Assembly (NCBI GenBank): GCA_964628285.1
Contig: CAZVNP010000058.1
Span: 1 to 16,865 of the forward strand
DNA: 16,865 bases
Reading direction: 5' to 3'
From: JAPLDP01 sp964628285
GTDB lineage: Bacteria > Bacteroidota > Bacteroidia > Bacteroidales > JAGONC01
The notes beneath the pieces are model-generated. The model saw only the letters and a list, made by a program, of their open reading frames with translations. It did no database searches and was not told the origin of the DNA. Below are positions 7,941 through 14,727 of the stretch, piece by piece. Made by a program: the position numbers and the translations under genes. Every line of letters starts with the position of its first letter. The stretch's first letter is position 1.

Positions 7941-8855
7941 ATGGCAATGAAAACAACTTTGACTTTGATTCTTGCGTTTGTCTTATGTTCTCACCTGCAG
8001 GCCCAGGAGGCTGACACGGTAAAGTACTGGAAAAAAGGAGGGCAGGCAGCCCTGAATTTCTCACAGGTGTCATTGACCAACTGGATCCAGGGTGGTGAAA
8101 ACTCACTGGCCATCAATGGTTTTCTTAATGTCTTCGCCGATTATTCCCGTGGCAAATCGATCTGGACGAACCACCTCGACCTGGCTTATGGCACCCTGAA
8201 AAGCGGGGATATCGGCTTCAGAAAAAGTGATGATAAAATAGATTTCGCATCCAAATATGGCTACCAGGCAGCCAACAAATGGTACTACAGCGTTCTCCTT
8301 AATTTCAGGAGCCAATTTGCCAAGGGATATAACTATCCCAACGACTCGGTCATTATCTCCAAATTTCTGGCGCCGGCCTATGTGTCATTGGGTGTGGGTA
8401 TGGACTATATTCCCATTGATTTTTTCTCTGTTTCCCTCTCCCCTGCCACCGGCCGCCTGATCATCGTCAATGATGCCACTCTGGCCAATGCCGGAGCCTT
8501 TGGAGTGGATCCCGCAAAGTACGATACCACAGGAAAACTGCTTAAGGCAGGCAAGAAAGTTAAACCTCAATTCGGTGCCCTCCTCAGGATAACTTTCGGT
8601 AAAGACATCTTCATCAATGTCAACCTTAAGACCAAATTTGAACTCTATTCCGATTACCTTGACCATCCTGAGAACCTCGATGTTTACTGGGATGTCTTTC
8701 TTGCCATGAAGATCAACAAATGGCTGGCCGCCAATCTCAACACCACACTTATCTATGAGGATAAGACGCTGATCACCGACAAGGAAGGCAAAACCGGCCC
8801 ACGGACGCAGTTCAAGGAGGTGTTTGGCGTGGGGCTGACTTACATGTTTCCATGA
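7941..8855 (+). CDS. DUF3078 outer-membrane beta-barrel-type protein
   Basis: A 304-residue protein with a signal peptide (about 1-21, LQAQ) and the pattern of a Bacteroidota DUF3078 protein: an early WKKGGQAALNFSQVSLTNWI, then GGENSLAINGFLNVFADY, alternating aromatic strands throughout, and a last strand ending in YMFP with a terminal aromatic-Pro as expected for an outer-membrane barrel. The family has no known biochemical role. ATG 7941 and ATG 7947 (MKTTLT) are both plausible; the first is used. Its stop overlaps the ATG of the downstream phosphodiesterase remnant (ATGA), so the two were once translationally coupled. Confidence 0.88.
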   Translation: MAMKTTLTLILAFVLCSHLQAQEADTVKYWKKGGQAALNFSQVSLTNWIQGGENSLAINGFLNVFADYSRGKSIWTNHLDLAYGTLKSGDIGFRKSDDKIDFASKYGYQAANKWYYSVLLNFRSQFAKGYNYPNDSVIISKFLAPAYVSLGVGMDYIPIDFFSVSLSPATGRLIIVNDATLANAGAFGVDPAKYDTTGKLLKAGKKVKPQFGALLRITFGKDIFINVNLKTKFELYSDYLDHPENLDVYWDVFLAMKINKWLAANLNTTLIYEDKTLITDKEGKTGPRTQFKEVFGVGLTYMFP

Positions 8856-9086
8856 CACGCATAGGTATCCTTTCCGACACACACGGTCATTTTCATCCCC
8901 GCCTCATCACTCATCGCCGGCAACTCGCATATCCTGAAAGTCATCAACGACAAGGAATATGGATTGCTTCACATCAACCCCGGAGCGGCAGGTACGTTCG
9001 GGCTGCATAAGGTCATCACCGCCGTCAGGCTGGTCATCAACGTGAAAAACATCTCTAATCTCGAAATTCTGGAAATACAACGGTAA
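8852..9086 (+). pseudogene. YfcE-type metallophosphoesterase remnant with internal deletion
   Basis: The ATG at 8852 opens MTRIGILSDTHGHFHPRL, the first metal-binding block (D-x-H) of the YfcE/MJ0936 phosphodiesterase family. Around 8903-8915 the sequence jumps frame to LIAGNSHILKVINDKEYGLL, then HINPGAAGTFGLHKVITAVR and the family's last strands, stopping at 9084-9086. These enzymes are usually about 160-170 residues; only about 76 codons remain, so the GD, GN and second His metal-binding blocks are lost. The remaining GHSH-type block has become GNSH, a further loss of a metal ligand. CTCATC occurs at 8903-8908 and again at 8910-8915, at the junction. From the ATG the frame would run about 52 codons to a stop. 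Its ATG overlaps the DUF3078 stop. No active enzyme is possible. Confidence 0.88.
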
Positions 9087-9101
9087 AACCTCACCCCCGA
9101 G

Positions 9102-9254
9102 GAGGGTGTATCAAAACCGTTTTTAACCACAGAGGCGTCGGAGGATAACGGAGAACACGGAGGCATAAAGAATTGATTTTCATTACTCTGCGTTCTTGGC
9201 GCCCCCTCTGCGAACTCTGTGGTTAATCTAAAAAAATAGTTTTGATACACCCTC
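9102..9254. repeat. Terminal-inverted-repeat element, MITE-like
   Basis: A 16-bp sequence GAGGGTGTATCAAAAC (9102-9117) is repeated exactly in inverted orientation at 9239-9254. Inside lies a second inverted pair, AACCACAGAG (9125-9134) and CTCTGTGGTT (9215-9224). The left inner arm carries CAGAG or CGGAG at 9130, 9139, 9149 and 9158, about one helical turn apart, and the right arm has CTCTG at 9186, 9206 and 9215. There is no ORF inside and I see no clear target-site duplication. It lies between the phosphodiesterase remnant and the 3' end of the DUF4293 gene. ACCACAGAG-type dispersed repeats occur in many environmental bacterial genomes (from memory). Confidence 0.8.
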
Positions 9255-9269
9255 AATACTGACGACTGA

Positions 9270-9737
9270 CTACCGCAGCCGCTCCACCGACCGCACCAAA
9301 CGCTCATCGCGGCGTATGGAACGGTTCGCCAGGACGAAAAAAACCAGAGAAATGAGAGGCAGAACCGAGCCGAACTCATATTTTGTGGGGACCTTGAAAT
9401 CCTTTGAGATCTTATCGGTATAAAAAAACATTAAGACAATCAGAACAATGTTAAGAAGGATGCAGAAATTCACAAATTTAATTTGCGTCAACCGCTTCTT
9501 GTAATACAGGATCGAGAGGATATCAAAGACCATGATGGCGAGCACCACGATGACGAAGGGAATTGTAAACAGCTTGCCATAGGGCACAGGATTGCCAGGA
9601 ACCATGCTTTTGATCTCCAGAACAAAAAACTTGACATAGCTTTCGCTGGACCAGAATGTCGCCAGGGGAAAGAAAAAGATCATGACAACCGCTACAAATG
9701 CGATAAAAAGAAACAGGGTATGAATACGTTGAATCAT
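9270..9737 (-). CDS. DUF4293 four-helix membrane protein
   Basis: A 155-residue integral membrane protein with four hydrophobic segments: about 6-27, 57-78, 87-106 and 124-140. It ends in a basic Arg-rich tail (RSIRRDERLVRSVERLR). The opening MIQRIHTLFLF and the placement divergent from rho match DUF4293, found next to rho in many Bacteroidota. No catalytic residues can be recognised and the function is unknown. The start at 9737 is the first Met of the hydrophobic N-terminus. A promoter and a 10-bp inverted repeat lie just upstream. The stop is 15 bases from the 9102-9254 inverted-repeat element. Confidence 0.88.
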   Translation of the reverse strand: MIQRIHTLFLFIAFVAVVMIFFFPLATFWSSESYVKFFVLEIKSMVPGNPVPYGKLFTIPFVIVVLAIMVFDILSILYYKKRLTQIKFVNFCILLNIVLIVLMFFYTDKISKDFKVPTKYEFGSVLPLISLVFFVLANRSIRRDERLVRSVERLR

Positions 9738-9750
9738 AAGTACTGAATAT

Positions 9751-9783
9751 TTTGTGACAGGTTAAAAAGGAGACTGTCACAAA
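9751..9783. promoter_or_regulatory. 10-bp inverted repeat at the DUF4293 promoter
   Basis: TTTGTGACAG (9751-9760) and CTGTCACAAA (9774-9783) form a perfect 10-bp inverted repeat around a 13-base spacer. It starts 13 bases upstream of the DUF4293 ATG and touches the candidate -7 box at 9780-9787, so it covers the expected transcription start and leader. It could be a repressor operator (TGTGAC half sites resemble Crp/Fnr-family half sites, but the 13-base spacing is wider than usual) or an RNA hairpin in the leader. Confidence 0.5.
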
Positions 9784-9787
9784 TGTA
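9780..9787 (-). promoter_or_regulatory. Candidate -7 box for the DUF4293 gene
   Basis: On the minus strand TACATTTG fits TAnnTTTG exactly, 42 bases before the ATG. No good -33 TTG is seen at the right distance; only ACTGTG lies near it. The match is the -7 box alone. Confidence 0.4.
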
Positions 9788-9872
9788 CAAATGATTTGCT
9801 GATCAGCACAGTAAACGACATATTTTTACATTAAGATTTTACACGGCAGGTAAAAAATTATATTTTTCTTTT

Positions 9873-9905
9873 TTTGGATAATTCATTTATATTGTTGTAT
9901 CTTTG
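9873..9905 (+). promoter_or_regulatory. Promoter of rho, Bacteroidota type
   Basis: A TTTGG element (9873-9877, core TTG at 9874-9876) is followed after 21 bases by TATCTTTG (9898-9905), an exact TAnnTTTG box. Sequence and spacing both fit the Bacteroidota primary sigma factor. The start of transcription would be near 9911. Confidence 0.7.
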
Positions 9906-10056
9906 CACCATAATTCCTGAACTCTGTTCGTCAACTATTCATAAATTTTACATTCATACTTCAATCGGGTGAGAAGATAGACGATACGGACGGGAGAGAT
10001 TAGACATCCGGTTTATTCCATTTAAATATCTGAGTTTCCTTTAAATTGTTATATAA
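9906..10056 (+). other. Long untranslated leader of rho
   Basis: About 145 bases separate the predicted rho transcription start from the ATG. The leader is AT-rich except for a purine-rich middle (about 9966-10012), and I see no strong hairpin, tRNA or credible small ORF. It completes the 319-bp intergenic region 9738-10056, whose other half holds the DUF4293 promoter and inverted repeat. Leader-based autoregulation of rho is known in Escherichia coli; here it is only a possibility. Confidence 0.45.
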
Positions 10057-11718
10057 ATGTATGATATCATTGAACTTAACGGTAAGCTATTACCGGAGTT
10101 AAAAGAGATTGCGCGAAAATTCAACGTCCCCAAGTTCGAAGGCCTTAAAAAGCAGGAGCTGATCTATAAAATCCTTGACTACCAGGCTCTGAATTCTGTC
10201 GAAGACGAACCTGAGAAAGAGAGAAAAACACTTAAAAAAACAATTCGTGGTCGCCGGCAGCGGTTAGCGCGGGAGACTGTCAACACGGAAAACGCTCCTG
10301 ACGCCAAAGGTGAAAAGATCGCCATGAAATCCGAGGACAAAGCAGAAGACAACGGCTTCCTGAACGATGCCATATTCTTTGACCAGGACACCGATGACTC
10401 CGAATCCAACGTGACATACACCGAAACGGCCGAAGAGGAGATGCCCGTCATTCCAGAGTTTAAGGAAACGGAAATGCCGACGGTAGAGAAAGAGACGGAG
10501 GGTGAGACCAAAAAATGGGCACCCCGCGAAAAACCGGTCAAGGAGATCACCTTCAGACCCAAGTACAATGACCGCCATAAGGATGAATATTCATTTGAAT
10601 TCGAAGGGGTGGTCACCAGCGAAGGGGTGCTCGAGATCATGCCCGACGGTTACGGTTTCCTCAGATCCTCGGATTATAATTACCTGAACTCACCCGATGA
10701 CATCTATGTATCACAGTCACAGATAAAACTTTTCGGACTGAAGACGGGCGACACGATCAGTGGCAGCATACGTCCTCCTAAAGAGGGAGAGAAATATTTC
10801 CCGCTCATCAAGGTCGAGATGATCAACGGGCGTCTGCCCGAGGAGGTGCGTGACCGTATCCCCTTCGATTTCCTGACGCCGTTGTTCCCCAATGAGAAGT
10901 TTAATCTCACAGGTCATCCTGGCAACTCGTTGTCGACGCGTGTCATAGATCTGTTCACACCCATCGGAAAGGGACAGCGGGGATTGATCGTGGCCCAGCC
11001 TAAAACAGGTAAGACCGTTCTCCTGCAAGAGATAGCCAACGCCATTGCCTATAACCATCCCGAAGCCTATCTCATCATCCTGCTGATCGATGAGCGGCCT
11101 GAGGAGGTGACCGACATGGAACGCAGCGTCAAGGCCGAGGTGATCTCCTCCACCTTTGATGAACCTGCCGAGCGCCATGTCCGCATCTCGAACATCGTGC
11201 TGGAGAAAGCCAAACGCATGGTGGAATCGGGTCATGATGTGGTCATCCTGCTTGACTCGATCACACGTCTGGCGCGTGCTCACAACACCATCATGCCGGC
11301 GTCGGGCAAGGTACTCTCCGGCGGCGTGGAAGCCAACGCCCTGCAGAAACCCAAACGTTTCTTCGGCGCCGCACGTAAGATCGAAGGCGGCGGCTCGCTG
11401 ACCATCATCGCCACCGCTCTTATCGACACCGGATCGAAAATGGACGAGGTCATCTTCGAAGAGTTCAAAGGCACCGGCAACATGGAGCTGCAACTCGACC
11501 GCAAACTGGCTAACAAAAGGGTGTGGCCCGCCATCGACATTGTGGCGTCGAGCACACGCCGCGAAGAGCTCCTCCTCGATAAGGAAACGCTTCAAAGGAT
11601 ATGGATACTGCGTAACCACCTCGCCGACATGAATCCTCTCGAAGCCATGGAGTTCCTGAAAGATAAAATGAAATTCACCCAGACCAACGAGGAGTTCCTC
11701 ATCTCGATGAACGGATAA
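10057..11718 (+). CDS. rho: Transcription termination factor Rho with N-terminal insertion
   Basis: A 553-residue RNA-dependent ATPase, a hexameric helicase that ends transcription of untranslated RNA. In order: the N-terminal helical domain (1-45, ELNGKLLPELKEIARKFNVP), a charged low-complexity insertion (about 46-170), the cold-shock-like RNA-binding domain (about 180-260, with DGYGFLRS at 197-204 and the YVSQSQIKLFGLKTGD strand) and the RecA-type motor. Walker A is AQPKTGKT (313-320), DERPEEVTDM is at 345-354, Walker B is VVILLD (395-400), the Q/R-loop region begins SGGVEANALQKPKRFFGAAR (421-440), and the Arg-finger region is KRVWPAID and SSTRREELL. Escherichia coli Rho is 419 residues; the insertion explains the extra length and such insertions are common in Bacteroidota. 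It has its own promoter and ends 2 bases from the convergent mpl. Confidence 0.98.
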   Translation: MYDIIELNGKLLPELKEIARKFNVPKFEGLKKQELIYKILDYQALNSVEDEPEKERKTLKKTIRGRRQRLARETVNTENAPDAKGEKIAMKSEDKAEDNGFLNDAIFFDQDTDDSESNVTYTETAEEEMPVIPEFKETEMPTVEKETEGETKKWAPREKPVKEITFRPKYNDRHKDEYSFEFEGVVTSEGVLEIMPDGYGFLRSSDYNYLNSPDDIYVSQSQIKLFGLKTGDTISGSIRPPKEGEKYFPLIKVEMINGRLPEEVRDRIPFDFLTPLFPNEKFNLTGHPGNSLSTRVIDLFTPIGKGQRGLIVAQPKTGKTVLLQEIANAIAYNHPEAYLIILLIDERPEEVTDMERSVKAEVISSTFDEPAERHVRISNIVLEKAKRMVESGHDVVILLDSITRLARAHNTIMPASGKVLSGGVEANALQKPKRFFGAARKIEGGGSLTIIATALIDTGSKMDEVIFEEFKGTGNMELQLDRKLANKRVWPAIDIVASSTRREELLLDKETLQRIWILRNHLADMNPLEAMEFLKDKMKFTQTNEEFLISMNG

Positions 11719-11720
11719 AA

Positions 11721-13097
11721 CTAACGGCTGCTGCCTGCAAGTGACATCACCTTCCCGGTCAGCGCACTGATGTCAATGCCGTCAAAATCCCCCGACGTCA
11801 TCATCAACAGGTTGGCATTTCCCCATGCCAGGCTTTCCAAAGCTTGAATCATCTCTTTTGAGCCGGTGAAAACATACAGATTGTCATGACCGAATGCTTT
11901 CTTTATCATTTCTGGTGAAAGCGCCGGCAACCGTTTCAATGCCAGCACATGAGGGTTGAAATACACGAAAGCCGTATCGGCAAAGCGCATCGTATCATGG
12001 TATTGCGGCAGGAATGCGCTGTTAAGGCTGCTGTAAGTGTGCAGCTCCATGCACGCCACTAACTGACGCCCGGGATACTGTTCCTTCAAAGCACGCGCGG
12101 TGGCCTCCAGCTTGGAGGGGGAATGGGCGAAGTCACGGTAAACAGCCGTCTGAGGACCGGCAGCCACCAGCTCCAGCCGCTTCGAAGCCCCTTTAAAGGT
12201 GGTGACAGCCTCGTAAAACATCCCGTCGCTGACACCCAATAAATTGCAGATAACACGGGCACCGTTGATGTTGAGCAGATTGTGCCTGCCGAAGATCTTC
12301 AAAGGAAAATCTTTTTCACCATATCTGAGACAGGTTATCCCTCCTTCATTTTTGAAAGCCGGGAAAGAATACGGGATGATGGTGATGTCGTCGCGAATGT
12401 CGCGGCATAATTCCCTCACGGTCACATCGTCTTCACAGTACACCAGCGTACCTCCGGCTGGGATGAGGCCGATAAAGGTCTTGAATTGTTCACTGTAATC
12501 TTCAAAAGTCGGGAACACATTCATATGATCCCAGGCTATGCCGCTGATGAGGGCTATATCAGGACGATAGACATGGAATTTGGGCCGCGGGTCCAGGGCA
12601 GAGGTGAGGTACTCATCCCCTTCAAGGACCATGACAGGTGCTTCGTCCGACAGACGCACCATGACGTCGAAGTCGTCGAGCTGCGCCCCCACCATGTAAT
12701 CGAAAGCCATGTTGTGATGCTTCAGTACATGCAGGATGAGGGCCGTAACGGTTGTCTTACCGTGGCTGCCGCCGATGACCACCCGTTTCTTGTTTTTCGA
12801 ATGTTCGTAGAGAAATTCAGGATAAGAATAGATTTTCAATCCCAGCTTTTTTGCCTTGACCAGTTCGGGATTGTCAGCGTGGGCATGCATGCCCAGCACC
12901 ACCGCCTCCAGGCCGCCATGGATGCGTTTCTCATCCCAGCCCGGCGTGGCAGGAAGAAGACCAAAGGCCGCCAGACGGCTCCGCGACGGCTCGAAGATAT
13001 CATCATCGGAGCCGGTCACCGTCGCCCCTTTGAGATGCAGGGCTATGGCGAGGTTGTGCATGGCGCTGCCGCCGATAGCGATGAAATGAATCTTCAT
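11721..13097 (-). CDS. mpl: Mpl, UDP-MurNAc:murein-peptide ligase
   Basis: A 458-residue Mur-ligase-family protein that joins recycled L-Ala-gamma-D-Glu-meso-DAP tripeptide to UDP-N-acetylmuramate with ATP, in the cytoplasm. The N-terminal Rossmann domain opens MKIHFIAIGGSAMHNLA and has GSDDDIFEPS; the ATP loop is GSHGKTT (110-116); the central domain has LEGDEYLTSALDPRPKF and SGIAWDHMNVFP; the C-terminal domain has FAHSPSK. GGSAMHNLA and DEYLTSALDPRPKF fit Mpl rather than MurC (which has GIGGIGMSG). Length is normal. It is convergent with rho (2-base gap) and divergent from the sirtuin. It implies DAP-containing peptidoglycan and its recycling. Confidence 0.93.
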   Translation of the reverse strand: MKIHFIAIGGSAMHNLAIALHLKGATVTGSDDDIFEPSRSRLAAFGLLPATPGWDEKRIHGGLEAVVLGMHAHADNPELVKAKKLGLKIYSYPEFLYEHSKNKKRVVIGGSHGKTTVTALILHVLKHHNMAFDYMVGAQLDDFDVMVRLSDEAPVMVLEGDEYLTSALDPRPKFHVYRPDIALISGIAWDHMNVFPTFEDYSEQFKTFIGLIPAGGTLVYCEDDVTVRELCRDIRDDITIIPYSFPAFKNEGGITCLRYGEKDFPLKIFGRHNLLNINGARVICNLLGVSDGMFYEAVTTFKGASKRLELVAAGPQTAVYRDFAHSPSKLEATARALKEQYPGRQLVACMELHTYSSLNSAFLPQYHDTMRFADTAFVYFNPHVLALKRLPALSPEMIKKAFGHDNLYVFTGSKEMIQALESLAWGNANLLMMTSGDFDGIDISALTGKVMSLAGSSR

Positions 13098-13122
13098 GAG
13101 TGGGGCGTTTTAGAACCGATGC

Positions 13123-13130
13123 CAAATTTA
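13123..13130 (-). promoter_or_regulatory. Candidate -7 box for mpl
   Basis: On the minus strand TAAATTTG fits TAnnTTTG, 25 bases before the mpl ATG. No matching -33 element is seen at 19-21 bases, so the call is weak. Confidence 0.35.
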
Positions 13131-13227
13131 AAATACAATCCGGTTGGTAAAGGTTTTCTGATCAGAATATTTTCCTAATAAAATGGAAAAACGATTTTTA
13201 AGACTTAATAAATAAAGATTAAGTTTA

Positions 13228-13235
13228 TAGATTTG
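13228..13235 (+). promoter_or_regulatory. Candidate -7 box for the sirtuin-tag pair
   Basis: TAGATTTG fits TAnnTTTG exactly, 53 bases before the sirtuin ATG, in an AT-rich divergent region (13098-13288). A -33 TTG at the right spacing is not evident. Confidence 0.4.
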
Positions 13236-13288
13236 TATCGCCTGCAATATCGTTCACTATCCCTGTTTTATTAAAATAAGACATATGA

Positions 13289-14038
13289 ATGGAAAACTTG
13301 AAAAATGACTTCACCCGGGCTATTGAGCTGCTCCGGCATTCGGGTTACACCACCGCCTTTACCGGCGCCGGCATCTCCGTCGAGAGCGGCATTCCCCCGT
13401 TCCGGGGCGAAGGAGGCATCTGGACGAAGTATGACCCGATGTATCTTGACATTGGATATTATCTGGAACAGCCTGGGAAAGCATGGAAGATCATCCGGGA
13501 GATCTTTTACAACTATTTCGGCCATGCAAAGCCGAATATGGCCCATTACGGGCTGGCCTTACTGGAACGCAAAGGGCTGCTAGAGAATGTCATCACCCAA
13601 AACATCGACAACCTGCACCAGGAAGCCGGCAACAGGGTGGTCATCGAATTTCATGGCAACTCAAAATATTTCAGATGCCTGCGGTGCGATGAAAAATTCA
13701 GTGTCAACGACCTCACCCTGACCGAGACGCCACCCAATTGTGCACACTGTAACGGTTTGCTCAAACCCGACTTCATTTTCTTCGGTGAAGGCATCCCCGA
13801 GGAGGCTTACCGGGCCTCGCTGGAGGCAGCACAGCATGCCTCTGTATTCCTGCTGATAGGCACCTCGGGGCAGGTCGCCCCAGCCAACCAGATACCTTAC
13901 CTCGCCAAACAAAACGGAGCCCACATCATTGAGATCAATCCCGACCCAACAGCATATACCTTCTCCATCACCGATGTTTTCTTAAGAGGCAAAGCAGCAG
14001 AGACTATGGAAACATTGATGAAGAAAATGTTCTCGTAA
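13289..14038 (+). CDS. NAD-dependent sirtuin deacylase
   Basis: A 249-residue Sir2-family enzyme that removes acyl groups from lysine using NAD+. Visible motifs: GAGIS (26-30) with GIPPFRG, the NAD pocket TQNIDNLH (103-110), the catalytic His in EFHGN (His122), a structural zinc site of two CxxC pairs (Cys130/133 and Cys151/154), KPDFIFFGEGIP, and GTSGQVAP and INPDP closing the Rossmann fold. Length is usual for a stand-alone bacterial sirtuin. In CobB and SIRT5 a Tyr-x-x-Arg pair binds succinyl-lysine; here the aligned stretch reads FYNYF, with Phe77 in the place of Arg, arguing against succinyl-lysine preference. The alignment is by eye. Tag follows after 22 bases, probably in the same transcript. 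Confidence 0.94.
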   Translation: MENLKNDFTRAIELLRHSGYTTAFTGAGISVESGIPPFRGEGGIWTKYDPMYLDIGYYLEQPGKAWKIIREIFYNYFGHAKPNMAHYGLALLERKGLLENVITQNIDNLHQEAGNRVVIEFHGNSKYFRCLRCDEKFSVNDLTLTETPPNCAHCNGLLKPDFIFFGEGIPEEAYRASLEAAQHASVFLLIGTSGQVAPANQIPYLAKQNGAHIIEINPDPTAYTFSITDVFLRGKAAETMETLMKKMFS

Positions 14039-14060
14039 TGCTAAATTTTAATCTTTGAAT

Positions 14061-14663
14061 ATGACTGTAACACGATGTCCGTGGTCCGGGGATAATCCTC
14101 TCATGATCGCCTATCATGACGAGGAATGGGGTGTGCCTCTCCACGATGACGATAAACTATTTGAGTTTCTGGTGCTGGATGCTTTCCAGGCAGGACTGAG
14201 TTGGCAAATGATCCTAAAGAAAAGAGAAAACCTGCGTCGGGCCTTTAACAATTTCAACCCTGCTATCATCGCGACCTATGATCAGCAAAAGCTCGACGCC
14301 CTGTTGAAAGATGAAAGCATCATCCGTAACAGGGTAAAGGTGAATGCAACAATCGTCAATGCACGTGCATTTCTCGATGTGAAAAAGGAATTCGGCACCT
14401 TCGACCGTTTCATCTGGAGCTTCACAGACGGTAAGACCATCAACAACAGACGGACTACGATCAGCGGGATACCTGCCACGACAAAGGAATCCGATGCCAT
14501 GAGCCGGGAATTGAAAAAGAGGGGATTCAAATTCGTCGGCAGCACGATATGCTACTCGTTCATGCAGGCCTGTGGCATGGTCAATGACCATATTTTGGGA
14601 TGCTTCAGGTATGACCTCACCCTCAACCCCCGAAAACCTCATCCCCCGGCCCCTTCTCCTTAA
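14061..14663 (+). CDS. tag: DNA-3-methyladenine glycosylase I (Tag) with repeat-derived tail
   Basis: A 200-residue base-excision enzyme that removes 3-methyladenine from DNA. The zinc ligands fit Tag exactly in spacing: Cys6 and His19 near the N-terminus, His177 and Cys181 near the end (Escherichia coli 4, 17, 175, 179). Conserved blocks are MIAYHDEEWGVP, QAGLSW (43-48), LKKRENLRRAF, and the near-invariant KKRGFKFVGSTICYSFMQACG. Asp40 stands where E. coli has Glu38, as in a common subfamily. The fold should end near residue 184; residues 185-200 (DLTLNPRKPHPPAPSP) are coded by the palindromic repeat at 14613-14727, which also supplies the stop. ATG 14061 is preferred over the in-frame TTG 14055. 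The gene is convergent with msrB. Confidence 0.95.
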   Translation: MTVTRCPWSGDNPLMIAYHDEEWGVPLHDDDKLFEFLVLDAFQAGLSWQMILKKRENLRRAFNNFNPAIIATYDQQKLDALLKDESIIRNRVKVNATIVNARAFLDVKKEFGTFDRFIWSFTDGKTINNRRTTISGIPATTKESDAMSRELKKRGFKFVGSTICYSFMQACGMVNDHILGCFRYDLTLNPRKPHPPAPSP

Positions 14664-14727
14664 AAGGAGAAGGGGAGTATATATTATTCCCCCTCTCCTC
14701 CCAGGAGAGGGGGTCAGGGGGTGAGGT
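14613..14727. repeat. Palindromic G/C-block repeat between tag and msrB
   Basis: GACCTCACC with C-runs at 14613-14631 and again at 14636-14647 faces the inverse GGGGGTCAGGGGGTGAGGTC ending at 14727. Between them lie two tight hairpins: 14650-14661 pairing with 14664-14675 (12 bp, 2-base loop) and 14689-14699 pairing with 14703-14713 (11 bp, 3-base loop). The sequence reads on one strand as CCTCATCCCCCGGCCCCTTC, the familiar dispersed intergenic family that translates as PHPPAPSP. It overlaps the 3' end of tag and touches the stop of msrB. Confidence 0.88.
14650..14713. terminator. Two hairpins, possible bidirectional terminator
   Basis: The 12-bp and 11-bp perfect stems lie between the stops of the convergent genes tag and msrB. 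Neither is followed by a clean T run (the first is followed by AGTATATATTATT), so they are not classic intrinsic terminators, but they would stall or separate converging transcription. The tag stop codon (14661-14663) lies at the tip of the first hairpin. Confidence 0.4.

Noticed and set aside
9087..9101. CCTCACCCCCGAGG stretch as a second copy of the tag-msrB palindrome
   Set aside because: Only the first dozen bases match and no hairpins follow; it is too short to call.
10717..11619. Long open frame of 300 codons on the minus strand
   Set aside because: It lies wholly inside rho, whose motifs are unmistakable, and its protein has a His/Arg-rich composition typical of an antisense shadow of a high-GC gene.
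12486..13178. Open frame of 230 codons on the plus strand
   Set aside because: It is antisense to mpl, which has the complete Mur-ligase motifs; no family is recognisable in the shadow.
13289..14038. Sirtuin as part of an antiphage system
   Set aside because: It is a short stand-alone deacylase with intact zinc site beside a DNA repair gene, with no defence partners or extra domains.
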